This document shows positions 29,819 to 37,960 of a stretch of DNA of 42,602 nucleotides, piece after piece. The stretch covers positions 1 to 42,602 of the forward strand of contig JAQGOE010000071.1 of NCBI GenBank assembly GCA_028293725.1. Direction: 5' to 3'. The DNA is from Gammaproteobacteria bacterium. Lineage in GTDB: Bacteria > Pseudomonadota > Gammaproteobacteria > Steroidobacterales > Steroidobacteraceae. The notes below the pieces were generated by a model. It worked only from the letters and a program-made list of their open reading frames with translations. It had not been told where the DNA came from and did no database searches. The first letter of the stretch is position 1; every line of letters starts with the position of its first letter. The position numbers and the translations under genes were made by a program.

Positions 29819-31423
29819 TCAGTTCGGTCGCGCCGGAATGAGACGATATTGCACCGCGCGATCGAGATTCGCGGCGGGGGACACGGTGGTCTTGAACACC
29901 TGAAAACCTTCTTTGCGCACTTCTATTTTGTGGTCCGTCGCCGAGAGCTCGAAGGACTGCGGCGCCTTGCCGCGCGCCACCCCGTCAACGAAAAGCTCCG
30001 CGTCGGCGGGATCTCCCTGCACCTTCACTCGCGCCAATATGGGTTCGAGTCGCGCAAGGACAGAAAGTTTGTGACCCGAATCCGCGAATACCGCGCGCGT
30101 CCAGTTTTTGTAGCCCGGGGCGCTCAAGACCACCTCGTGCGCAATGCCTGAGGGTAGATCGATTTCGGCGGGCGTGCGACCCAGGTGCGTACCGCCGACC
30201 GTTGCATCAGCGCCGGCGGGATCGGATCTCACGACCAGGTGTGCATCCGGCTGGCCCAGGGTGACCGGCCCGATATTCAAGGTTTCGCCGGCCTTGAGCA
30301 CTACGCTGCTCTCCCAGGTCTTCCACCCCGAAGAGGTTAGCTGCACTCGCCGTACACCGGAGGGCGCGGCAATCGTTACAGGCGCGACTCCGCTATCCAC
30401 GCCATCAACAGTGACATGCGCCCCTTCCGGAATGGACAGCACTTTGAGTGCTCCCCAGGAAGTCTGGAGATTCGCGCGCAGATCCTGGCGCTCGCCGGCT
30501 CCCTGGATGGTCACGTTTGTTATGTAGTCCACATATCGGGGCGCACGAATGATGAGAGTCCGCTGACCGGCAGGAATGTTCAGCTCTCCGGGCACGCTTC
30601 CGGCCTCTACACCGTCGACACTGACTGTCGCCGCGACGCCCCCAGTGTCTATACGCAACTTGCCCGGCATCTTCTCGAGCCGCAGCCGCACGCCGTTTGT
30701 GTCATCACCCCGCACCACGATGTCAGCTTGCGTTGTGACATACCCGTCACGCTGCGCTTTGATGACATGTTGTCCAGGCAACAACAGCACGCGACCCGCG
30801 TTCGGAATCGCCAACAGCGTGCCGGGCACGGACACATGCGCATCGAAGGGCCGCACGTCAATGGATACCGACTGCAGCAGAGACCCAACAACCGCTATCA
30901 CCAGTAGAGCAGCGGCAACTGCTCCTCCGCCCAGCCAGCGATACAAACTACTGCCGCGGTCCGGGGTGCGTGGGCCAGTTGCATTGGCTCGTGCCAGTAC
31001 GGGAACGCGCAGCGAATCGAGCGGCTGGATTTCGACATCCTCGTCTCCGGCTTCCGCGAGGATCAGCGTCGCAAGAGTGGCGGCCGGCGCGATGGTAGCG
31101 TTACCGACGAGATGATGAACATCAACACGCAACAGCGTGCGCGAAGCGTCGGCAACGACAATCTGTGCGTCCCCAACCGCGAACGTGTCGCCTCGGCGCA
31201 GATCGCGTGCGGTCGTCAACGGTCGGCCATTGAGCCGAACAGGCTTGCCGTTGGGCTCGACTACCCAGATGCCTTTACGCCGCTCAATTGTGAAGGCAAT
31301 TCCGGGCTCTATGCCCGGGACGACGACGTCAGCGTCCGCGCCGCCGACGGATGTCGTTTCGCCAAGAACCCGCTCACCCAAGGGCTCGCGAACGCGAACC
31401 TGCGCATAAGCGGCGGATCTCAT
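29819..31423 (-). CDS. Membrane PEGA-repeat protein with degenerate FHA-like N-terminus
   Basis: The protein has 534 residues. Residues ~1-105 have the strand pattern of an FHA domain (TSVGGADADVVVPGIEPGIA, EPNGKPVRLNGRPLTTARDL, RRGDTFAVGDAQIVV), but the Gly-Arg and the Ser/Arg-His pair that contact phosphothreonine are missing. A membrane segment lies at ~168-190 (WLGGGAVAAALLVIAVVGSL). Beyond it are about five PEGA repeats, recognisable by P-x-G-A-x-V-x-V-D-G and V-x-x-G-Y-x-x-W: for example IPEGAHVTVDGVDSGVAPVT, DPAGADATVGGTHLGRTPAE and DPADAELFVDGVARGKAPQS. These would be periplasmic. It begins 20 bases after the kinase stop. Role: envelope-spanning component, with a cytoplasmic part that is FHA-like but probably does not bind phosphothreonine. 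Confidence 0.85.
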   Translation of the reverse strand: MRSAAYAQVRVREPLGERVLGETTSVGGADADVVVPGIEPGIAFTIERRKGIWVVEPNGKPVRLNGRPLTTARDLRRGDTFAVGDAQIVVADASRTLLRVDVHHLVGNATIAPAATLATLILAEAGDEDVEIQPLDSLRVPVLARANATGPRTPDRGSSLYRWLGGGAVAAALLVIAVVGSLLQSVSIDVRPFDAHVSVPGTLLAIPNAGRVLLLPGQHVIKAQRDGYVTTQADIVVRGDDTNGVRLRLEKMPGKLRIDTGGVAATVSVDGVEAGSVPGELNIPAGQRTLIIRAPRYVDYITNVTIQGAGERQDLRANLQTSWGALKVLSIPEGAHVTVDGVDSGVAPVTIAAPSGVRRVQLTSSGWKTWESSVVLKAGETLNIGPVTLGQPDAHLVVRSDPAGADATVGGTHLGRTPAEIDLPSGIAHEVVLSAPGYKNWTRAVFADSGHKLSVLARLEPILARVKVQGDPADAELFVDGVARGKAPQSFELSATDHKIEVRKEGFQVFKTTVSPAANLDRAVQYRLIPARPN

Positions 31424-31443
31424 CGGGGCAGGATCATTCGCTC

Positions 31444-34400
31444 TCAGATTGGATCGGAGCAGCTTACACTGATTGTCTGGCTTTCTTGCCCCGGGGCGAT
31501 GGTGATATCACGGTGGACTTCCCGAAACCCGTCACGGGTCCCGATGACCGTATAGCGTCCGGGCTTGAGCTGGATGTCGCGCTTCGCGAATGTTCCGAAT
31601 TGTCCGATGCTGGGAATCGCCACGGCCGTCGCATTGTCCGATACGAGGGACAGGCGAACCGGCTTATCCAATAGATCCGTTCGCACGGAACCCGATCGCA
31701 CGGTGCCGTCGTAGTCCGGTACCAGGAGGATACCCAGGCGAGCGATCTGCGAGCGCAGCACCGGTCCCGAGGGTGATTGCTGATTGGCCGTATCCAGAAG
31801 CGCCTTCGCCTGATCACGGAGGGACGGCGATGAGAGGCGCTCCGGCCGGTCGATGAGCGCCTGCATCGAGGCGCCCAGCTCCGCCCTGGCCGCCGCGCGA
31901 TCCTTGCCTTCCTGGGCAAAGGCCAGCGACGGATCTGCTTGCAGCGCCGAGTCGTAGGCTTGTATCGCCTCATCCCAGCGCTCTTGCGCTTCGAGTCCGG
32001 CGGCCCTTTGACGCAGCGAGGTGAATCCCTTTGTGGACTGCGCCGCGCCGACGCGCCTGAGTCCCTCGGCCGCCTCCGAGCCATTCGGCCGAAGTGCGCG
32101 TGCCTTCTCGAACGCATCATGTGCGTCATCGAGCCGGCCGGCTCCCAGCGCCGCAAACCCCGATCCAACCGCCTTCGCGTAGTTATCGTCCCCGAAAGCC
32201 GCGTTGGCGCGCGCCAATCCCGCCCGCGCCTTGTCATTTCCCGGATCGATGGAAAGAGCCTGGCTGTAGTCCTGCGCCGCGCGCGAGTAATTGCGTGCGT
32301 TTTCGGCATTCTGGCCGTCAGCCAGGAGAGGCAGAACACCGTTCAGGTTATGTGTGTGTCGTTGGCCCTCGGCAATGCGCTTGTCATTGGGATCGATGCG
32401 CTTGGCCAGATCGAACGCCTGGTTAGCGAGTTCTTCCTGACCCGCGGCCAGCGCCTTCTGACCCGCCGCTAATTGGGCCGCGAGCGCTTGCGGCGCTTTG
32501 CTCTCAACTGCATCGAGCAGGCGGGACGCGTCGGTGAGCCGCTCCTGTGCCAGTTGTGTATTGCCCGCGTCACGAGCGCCGACTGACTCCGCGGCGCGGG
32601 ACTTCGCTAAACCAAACTCGGGACCGCCCCACACTCCCGCGCCCCGTGTTTCCAGTGCCGCGAGGCGCCGATCGAAGCCTTCCCTCGCGGACTGCAAATT
32701 CGCCACGGCGTCAGGCGCTCCACCGGTCGTCGTGGTGGTGTCGGCCGGGGACGTGGAGCCCGACGATCGCGTCAGGCCGTCGGTGGCGCGAGATATCGTG
32801 GCTCGAGTTATCGCGGATAGGTCGAATGGAAGACTCTGCGTCGTGTAGCGAGGTAGCCAATAAAACACGGCCACCGCAATTCCGGCGAGAAGACCCAACA
32901 GAACCACGGGCCAATGCCTGCGGCGAATCGGCTCGAGCCGCGCCACACGTGGAACGGAATCGAGTTTCAGGTTCTCCCAGAGCGGACGCTCGTCGGCGAA
33001 GCTCGGACCGCCGCCACCAGCGGACAGTCCAGCCGCAATCGGCGCGCCTAGTTGGATTTGGGGGGCGGGTGCTTGTCGCAACACCGTCAAGTGTGGCGCG
33101 GGCGCAGGATTCGGGGCCGGGTTGGGCGCAACCTGCGCAGTCGCCGCTGGCGGCGCTTGAACCTGGGTCGCCGGAATCTGAGTCGTTCCGAAGTCAGCGT
33201 ATTGCCGCGAAACCGGCTGCGGCGGCGGTGTGGGCGTGGGCGTCGATGTTGGTATCGGCGTTGGCGCAGGTTTCGCGCGAATGGACTGCTCGTTGGCCGC
33301 CTGACCGTAAGAGGTGCGCTCCGCCGAGGCAGCTCGCGCTGTCGATGCGGCCCATGCTGCCCCCAACCCTCGCGTTGACGCCGGCTCGGGCGGCAACTGC
33401 ATCGTATCGTTATTGACCGTTTGCGTGTTTGACACGCGCCACGCTGCCCCCACGCCGCGCGGTGTCGGCGCCGGCTCCGGTGGTAGTTGCATCGTGTCGT
33501 TGTTTGCCGTTTGCGCACTTGACGCACGCCAGGAAGCCGCCTGTCCCCGCGTCGTCGGCGCACCTTGATCACCTCGCGCGCGTGACCCCGGCTCCGGAGG
33601 CAAGTAAATGGAGTCGTTGTTGACAGTTTGCCCGTCAGACTTGCGCGGCTGAGATGCCGGCGAGGGCGCCGAAGGTGGTTGCAACTTCGAGGTCGGCACC
33701 GGCGGCGCATTTGACGCGCGCCACGAAGCCGCCGGCCCCCGCGTACTCGGCGCGCCTTGATCACCTCGCGCGGGCGATCCCGGCTCCGGAGGCAAGTAAA
33801 TGGTGTCGTTGTTGGCAGTTTGCCCGTCAGACTTGCGCGGGTGAGATGCCGGCGAGGGCGCCGCCGAAGGTGGTTGCAACTTCGAGGTCGGCACCGGTGG
33901 CGCGGCCGACTTCAGCCCAGTCGCCGGAGTTTGCGCAGACGTCGCGGTTGGCGAAGGTGGCGACGGTGCGGGGGGTGCCGAAGCGCGCGATTCGGCAGCG
34001 GCGCCGGTAAATCGAGTGCTCTTCGCGGGCGGCTTAGCCACTAGCGCGTTGGCAACTAACAGCTCGGGTATGAGCCCCAGATCCGGCGCGTCGTCGTCAT
34101 CCCCTTCCTCGTCATCCTCATCGTCGTGATCATCCCGTGAGGCGTCGTCATCCCGACGAGCGTCGTTGAATGCCGCCGTTGGCGCCGGTGCCGCCGGCGG
34201 CCTGTGCTCGGTCCTGCCGGCCGCCCTGGGGGTCGTCTCGGCCTTCTCGATGTTGTCGGTTCTGTGAGTTGTCTCAGCCTTCTCGGTCCCATCGGCCCTG
34301 TGAGTCGTGTCGGCTCTGTGGGCTGTCTCGGCCTTCTCGGCCCTGTGGGCCCTCTCGGTCCTCTCAACCTTCTCAGACTTTGCGGTCGCGGGCGGCGGCC

Positions 34401-35277
34401 CGACCAACACAGCGGCGCTCGGCGCGCCATGCGCCGGATCAACAATGGATTCGAAATCGAACGCCAGTGTGTCGTTCAGAGCTGTATCGAGCTCATCGAT
34501 CACCTCGCGCATCGAGCGTGGCCGCTCGCTTTTATTCTTCGCCAACATGCGCATCACGAGCGCAGTCAACAGCGGCGGAATCTGCCGCGTCGGCACCAGG
34601 GCAGGCACCGGTTCCTCCTGCGCCCTGCGAAGATCGAAGTGCGGGTAGTACGGGGGATAACCAGACAGCAACTCGTACGCGAGCGCGCCCAGTCCATAAA
34701 TGTCGTCGCTCTCGGCCGGAGCCTCGCCGCGCAACTGCTCCGGGCTCGCGGTGAACGGAGACAAACCCTGCATGCGCGCATCGGCCGCGGTCGTGGACGT
34801 CATGCCGGCAGCGCCGAAGTCCGCGAGCTTCACCTGACCACGAGCGTCAAACAACACGTTACCCGGCTTCAGGTCGCGATGAATGACACCACGCTCATGC
34901 GCGTGCTCCAGCGCCTGCGCGATATCGAGCAATACCGGGATGATGTCCAGATAGCCCGCGCCCCGCAGCCGGCGCAGATCTCCGCCGGTCGCGAGCTCCA
35001 TCGGCAGTACCACCAGCTCGCCCGAGCGATGCGGCGGGAATACCTTGAGCACCGACGAATGGTTCAGGCGCGCCGCTAGCGCATGCTCGCGCTCGAACGC
35101 GGCCAACACACTCAGATTGGGCGCGTCCGCGGAAGCCGGCACCTTCAGTGCAATATCGATTCCGCGAATATCGTCGTGCGCACGCCACACCTCGCCCTGG
35201 CCGCCCGAACCTAATTTTTCGAGCAGCGAGAAGCGGGCATCGAGACGACGTCCGTGAATGGGAGCAACCTCTGTCAT
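31444..35277 (-). CDS. Transmembrane Ser/Thr protein kinase with TPR and PEGA-like periplasmic region
   Basis: The protein has 1277 residues. Residues 17-270 form a complete Hanks-type kinase: G-loop GSGGQGEV (23-30), Lys45, HRDLKPGN (133-140), ADFGAAG with Asp153, and the SPEQLRGEAPAESDDIYGLG activation/APE-like region. A long disordered linker follows (~275-780) with Glu/Lys/His-rich repeats (~305-355), an acidic run (~375-400) and four copies of NND(T/S)(I/M)(Y/Q)LPPEP at T492, S556, T595 and T625. One membrane segment is at ~785-805 (WPVVLLGLLAGIAVAVFYWL). The outside part has TPR-like helices (NYSRAAQDYSQALSIDPGND, WDEAIQAYDSALQADPSLAF) and ends with a PEGA-like unit (LKPGRYTVIGTRDGFREVHR). 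ATG 35277; no strong Shine-Dalgarno. It heads a run of genes encoding FHA and vWA proteins. The kinase domain is catalytically complete. Confidence 0.93.
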   Translation of the reverse strand: MTEVAPIHGRRLDARFSLLEKLGSGGQGEVWRAHDDIRGIDIALKVPASADAPNLSVLAAFEREHALAARLNHSSVLKVFPPHRSGELVVLPMELATGGDLRRLRGAGYLDIIPVLLDIAQALEHAHERGVIHRDLKPGNVLFDARGQVKLADFGAAGMTSTTAADARMQGLSPFTASPEQLRGEAPAESDDIYGLGALAYELLSGYPPYYPHFDLRRAQEEPVPALVPTRQIPPLLTALVMRMLAKNKSERPRSMREVIDELDTALNDTLAFDFESIVDPAHGAPSAAVLVGPPPATAKSEKVERTERAHRAEKAETAHRADTTHRADGTEKAETTHRTDNIEKAETTPRAAGRTEHRPPAAPAPTAAFNDARRDDDASRDDHDDEDDEEGDDDDAPDLGLIPELLVANALVAKPPAKSTRFTGAAAESRASAPPAPSPPSPTATSAQTPATGLKSAAPPVPTSKLQPPSAAPSPASHPRKSDGQTANNDTIYLPPEPGSPARGDQGAPSTRGPAASWRASNAPPVPTSKLQPPSAPSPASQPRKSDGQTVNNDSIYLPPEPGSRARGDQGAPTTRGQAASWRASSAQTANNDTMQLPPEPAPTPRGVGAAWRVSNTQTVNNDTMQLPPEPASTRGLGAAWAASTARAASAERTSYGQAANEQSIRAKPAPTPIPTSTPTPTPPPQPVSRQYADFGTTQIPATQVQAPPAATAQVAPNPAPNPAPAPHLTVLRQAPAPQIQLGAPIAAGLSAGGGGPSFADERPLWENLKLDSVPRVARLEPIRRRHWPVVLLGLLAGIAVAVFYWLPRYTTQSLPFDLSAITRATISRATDGLTRSSGSTSPADTTTTTGGAPDAVANLQSAREGFDRRLAALETRGAGVWGGPEFGLAKSRAAESVGARDAGNTQLAQERLTDASRLLDAVESKAPQALAAQLAAGQKALAAGQEELANQAFDLAKRIDPNDKRIAEGQRHTHNLNGVLPLLADGQNAENARNYSRAAQDYSQALSIDPGNDKARAGLARANAAFGDDNYAKAVGSGFAALGAGRLDDAHDAFEKARALRPNGSEAAEGLRRVGAAQSTKGFTSLRQRAAGLEAQERWDEAIQAYDSALQADPSLAFAQEGKDRAAARAELGASMQALIDRPERLSSPSLRDQAKALLDTANQQSPSGPVLRSQIARLGILLVPDYDGTVRSGSVRTDLLDKPVRLSLVSDNATAVAIPSIGQFGTFAKRDIQLKPGRYTVIGTRDGFREVHRDITIAPGQESQTISVSCSDPI
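33378..33900 (-). repeat. Imperfect coding repeats in the kinase linker (NND-T/S-xxLPPEP)
   Basis: The region codes for four units built around QT(A/V)NND(T/S), then IYL or MQL, then PPEP. The phospho-acceptor codons lie at 33804-33802, 33612-33610, 33495-33493 and 33405-33403 on the minus strand. The first two units also share a longer copy of PPVPTSKLQPPSA and ASWRAS flanks, about 190 bp apart, so the array grew by duplication. Conservation of the NND(T/S)xxLPPEP core against diverged spacers suggests selection on the motif. Confidence 0.75.
34225..34380 (-). repeat. Degenerate tandem repeats coding Glu/Lys/Thr/His-rich kinase linker
   Basis: The DNA repeats short units of about 18-24 bases (variants of TCTCGGCCTTCTCGG... 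and CTGTGGGTCGTGTCGG on the plus strand). On the coding strand these give units like THRADGTEKAE, THRTDNIEKAE and AHRADTTHRA. They follow the kinase domain and come before the acidic stretch. The low complexity suggests slippage-prone, disordered linker. Confidence 0.65.
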
Positions 35278-35470
35278 GACCTGATGGGACCCGGAGGAAC
35301 TGTTCAGGTTCCGGTGTGAGACGTTTGTGTACGGGTGTCTAGCCTAAGCAAGCAAGCTTCGCGCCCGCCAGAACTCAAATCGGGTGAATACGGACTAAAG
35401 TCTGTGCACGGCGCGGCGGGGGGCAGCCATCGGTTCCCGGGGCGCACCGGACGCCGGCCCGACCGAGTCA

Positions 35471-36316
35471 TCACCTCGCCGACATCCCCTGCCGGAAGTC
35501 CGTGTATTCCTTCCACAACTTCGCTCGCAGGGCGGGGTCCGTCTCCTGCTCGGCGGCCTTGCGCAGGCGTCGGGCGACAATGTCATTGTCGCTGCCCGCG
35601 GAAATCTTTTGCGCAACGGCACCGTTACCTCCCGCCCCCGAGGCGGACAGGCTGGATTTACGAACCAAAGTGGAGCGAGCCGTCCCCGTAGCAGTGCCAC
35701 TGGCAATCGATGATTGCGACGCAGCAGACGAAGAAGTGGCCGTGGCCGAAGTCGAAGTGCTGCCTGTTCCCGAATTCGTCGTCATTGCGACAACGCCACT
35801 CGCCGGCGCACTGCCGCCACCCGCCAACGTACCGCTGCCACCGGCAGACGCATCGCCGCCGGCTGCCAACGCGCCGCCGCCACCTGCCGTGCCACGGTTA
35901 GCCGCAGAGCCAGTCGCGCCACCGGCCGTGCCACTGCCAGCAACTGAGCCCGCGCCGTCGCCAGTCCCCGCTCCATCACCGGACCGCGCTTCAAGCATCT
36001 GGCTAGACTGCGGGTGCTCGCACTCCGCAACCCGCTGCTCTCGACGCAGCTCCATATCCAACGAGCGCAACGACAAATACATCTGCCGGTTGACCCAGGC
36101 CAGGCGCGGGTCGGCACTCTGATTCAGCAGAGCCTCGATATCCGGATCGCGCGTCGTGGCCGTCTTCGACGAAACCATGTGTAACGGATCGTAAGCGGGA
36201 TTCGCGCAAGCGCGATCATGCGATGCGACGGGCGGATCCTGCTGAGGCGCGGAAGTGCACCCCGCCCCAACGAAACACGCGGTGGCGAGCAAAGATGTAA
36301 TGAATGGCGCGCGCAT
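35471..36316 (-). CDS. Gly/Ala/Ser-rich lipoprotein of unknown function
   Basis: The protein has 281 residues. The N-terminus is a lipoprotein signal: FITSLLATACFVGAGCTSAP with lipobox VGAGC. Residues ~30-105 look ordered (DPLHMVSSKTATTRDPDIEA, LLNQSADPRLAWVNRQMYLS, LRSLDMELRREQRVAECEHP). A ~120-residue low-complexity stretch of Gly, Ala, Ser and Thr follows (such as GSGTAGGATGSAANRGTAGG). The last ~50 residues are helical and charged (DIVARRLRKAAEQETDPALR). I do not recognise the family. It lies on the same strand 193 bases before the kinase and could be the first gene of that locus or a separate unit. It would be anchored to the outer or inner membrane. Confidence 0.72.
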   Translation of the reverse strand: MRAPFITSLLATACFVGAGCTSAPQQDPPVASHDRACANPAYDPLHMVSSKTATTRDPDIEALLNQSADPRLAWVNRQMYLSLRSLDMELRREQRVAECEHPQSSQMLEARSGDGAGTGDGAGSVAGSGTAGGATGSAANRGTAGGGGALAAGGDASAGGSGTLAGGGSAPASGVVAMTTNSGTGSTSTSATATSSSAASQSSIASGTATGTARSTLVRKSSLSASGAGGNGAVAQKISAGSDNDIVARRLRKAAEQETDPALRAKLWKEYTDFRQGMSAR

Positions 36317-36495
36317 ATCTTGTTTCTAGCTCGCTGGCAATCGAACGCCGATCGCGCTTCCTTTCACTGAGACTGCGTCTCACGGCCACGGTTCCCACGC
36401 AGCCATCATCCTATCAAGAGCCTTCGCGCCGAGAATTTCAATAGTAACGCTTTGTAGAAACGACGCGCCTCGAGATTGCCGCGAACGGGGAAGAT

Positions 36496-36515
36496 GCATG
36501 TATATCCATACATGC
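36496..36515. repeat. Perfect inverted repeat GCATGTAT-ATCC-ATACATGC
   Basis: The arms are eight bases, the loop four. It is AT-rich against a GC-rich background. It lies between the end of the DeoR-type gene (stop at 36562) and the start of the lipoprotein gene (36316). It may be a terminator stem for the former, though no T-run follows, or an operator for the latter. Confidence 0.4.
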
Positions 36516-36561
36516 CGTGCACCGCTCTAGTCCCGCTCCGCAGGTCCGCGCGACCATCGGA

Positions 36562-37317
36562 TCAGGCGCGAGTCACAGAAAACCCTTTACGCTCGTATGC
36601 CGCCAGTGATTTCGCGGCGACACCTGGCTCCACGATCATTCCATCGATCTCGGTGAGCGCTGCGATGACATACGGGGAAGCAGCATTTAGCTTTTCCGCC
36701 GAAACCAACACGTAGGTTTCCGATGCGCTGGCCATGAGCGCACGTTTGATATGCGCCTCCTCGAGATCACCCGTGCTCAGGCCCGCCTGCGGATGGATTC
36801 CCGTGACTCCCATGAAGTACACATCGGCGCGAATCCGCGCTATAGCTTCGATCGCCGCAGCGCCGACTGCGACGACGGAGTGTTTGAACAAGCGGCCCCC
36901 GATGAGCACCACCTCAATGGAGGGATGTTCGACTAGTGCGACCGCTATAGTCGGGCTGTGCGTCACCACCGTCGCCTTCAGATCCAGCGGCAAGTGCTTC
37001 GCGAGCTGCAAAGTCGTGGTCCCGCCATCGAGGATCACCACCTGTCCCGGCCGTACTAACTTCGCCGCCGCGCGTCCGATCGCAACTTTGCCGTCCGGCG
37101 CCAGTTGCTGGCGCGCCGCGAAATCGCCCACCGCCGGCGATGCGGGCAACGCACCTCCGTGCACTCTCTGCAGACGACCTTCGCCCGCCAGCTCACGCAA
37201 GTCTCTGCGAATCGTGTCCTCGGACAAGCCGAGCTCCTGGCTCACCGACTTGGCGACGATCTGACCCGTCTCCCTCAGTACCCCAAGGAGGTATTCCTTT
37301 CTCTGGCTGGCGAGCAT
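36562..37317 (-). CDS. DeoR/GlpR family transcriptional regulator
   Basis: From ATG 37317 (MLASQRKEYLL) the protein has 251 residues, the usual length. The N-terminal winged helix includes VAKSVSQELGLSEDTIRRDL, then RELAGEGRLQRVHGGALPAS, the classic DeoR pattern. The C-terminal sugar-phosphate-sensing domain has KVAIGRAAAKLVRPGQVVIL followed by DGGTTTLQLAKHLP and ATVVTHSPTIAVAL, then LIGGRLFKHSVVAVGAAAIE and VYFMGVTGIHPQAGLSTGDL, all typical. An open frame extends to 37362, but this would run through the operator-like sites. It is divergent from the NudK-like gene with 59 bases between starts, so it probably represses both genes. The effector is likely a sugar phosphate; which one is unknown. 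Confidence 0.92.
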   Translation of the reverse strand: MLASQRKEYLLGVLRETGQIVAKSVSQELGLSEDTIRRDLRELAGEGRLQRVHGGALPASPAVGDFAARQQLAPDGKVAIGRAAAKLVRPGQVVILDGGTTTLQLAKHLPLDLKATVVTHSPTIAVALVEHPSIEVVLIGGRLFKHSVVAVGAAAIEAIARIRADVYFMGVTGIHPQAGLSTGDLEEAHIKRALMASASETYVLVSAEKLNAASPYVIAALTEIDGMIVEPGVAAKSLAAYERKGFSVTRA

Positions 37318-37327
37318 GGGATCATTC

Positions 37328-37370
37328 TGCACGTTTTTTCTTGACTCTGCACGTTTTTGCACGATATGGT
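37328..37370 (+). promoter_or_regulatory. Promoter of the NudK-like gene with three TGCACG operator sites
   Basis: TGCACG occurs at 37328, 37348 and 37358, that is 20 and 10 bases apart, so all lie on one face of the helix. The first two share the longer TCTGCACGTTTTT. On the plus strand TTGACT (37341-37346) and TATGGT (37365-37370), 18 bases apart, form a sigma-70 promoter with two TGCACG copies in its spacer. The predicted transcript start (about 37377) coincides with the first ATG, so the message may be leaderless. These sites also lie just upstream of the DeoR-type gene. They are good candidates for binding by that regulator. Confidence 0.65.
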
Positions 37371-37376
37371 TCGCCC

Positions 37377-37949
37377 ATGATGAATCCCGCCATCGAGATA
37401 CTCGGCACCGAGACCCTCTCGGACAACTGGTACACGCTGCGAAAAGTAACGTTCCGGCTGCGTAAGCGGGATGGAACCTGGGAGACGCAGAGCCGCGAGG
37501 CTTACGACCGCGGCAATGGTGCGACGATTCTTCCTTACGACCCGTCTCGCCGCACCATCATCCTGACGCGGCAGTTCCGGCTCCCCACCTATGTGAATGG
37601 CAATCTCTCGGGCATGTTGATCGAAACCTGCGCCGGCCTGCTGGATGACGAGAATCCGCAGGAGTGCATCGTTCGGGAATTACGCGAGGAGACCGGCTTC
37701 GAGATCCAACACGCCAGAAAGGTGATGGAAGCCTACATGTCGCCGGGTTCGGTGACCGAGATTCTGCACTTCTTCGTCGCCGAGTACGCACCAACACAAC
37801 GGGCGGGTGCGGGCGGCGGCATCGAGGAGGAAGACATCGAGGTGCTCGAGATGAGCATCGACGAAGCGTTGGCAAAAGTCGCGTCCGGAGAAATCCGCGA
37901 CGGCAAGACCATAATGCTACTGCAGTACGCAGCCCTGCATCTGTTCTGA
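37377..37949 (+). CDS. nudK: NUDIX hydrolase, NudK-like (GDP-mannose pyrophosphatase family)
   Basis: The protein has 190 residues, close to the 191 of E. coli NudK. The Nudix box is GLLDDENPQECIVRELREET followed by G (G-x5-E-x7-R-E-x-x-E-E-x-G), near residue 87, fully conserved. Upstream, YDRGNGATILPYDPSRRTII and TRQFRLPTYVNGNLSGMLIE resemble the ADP-ribose/GDP-sugar Nudix subgroup; downstream YMSPGSVTEILHFFVAEY matches the same group. NudK cleaves GDP-mannose and related nucleotide sugars. The substrate is inferred from similarity in pattern. The start is ATG 37377 or 37380; no Shine-Dalgarno is present, and the promoter position suggests a leaderless mRNA. It is divergent from a DeoR-type repressor, fitting sugar-linked control, and convergent with the radical SAM gene 11 bases away. 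Confidence 0.85.
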   Translation: MMNPAIEILGTETLSDNWYTLRKVTFRLRKRDGTWETQSREAYDRGNGATILPYDPSRRTIILTRQFRLPTYVNGNLSGMLIETCAGLLDDENPQECIVRELREETGFEIQHARKVMEAYMSPGSVTEILHFFVAEYAPTQRAGAGGGIEEEDIEVLEMSIDEALAKVASGEIRDGKTIMLLQYAALHLF

Positions 37950-37960
37950 GGCTGTGTCGC

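Noticed and set aside
33378..33900. Possible CRISPR-like spaced repeats
   Set aside because: The repeats are in frame within the kinase gene, vary in spacing and code for a conserved peptide motif; they are not an array.
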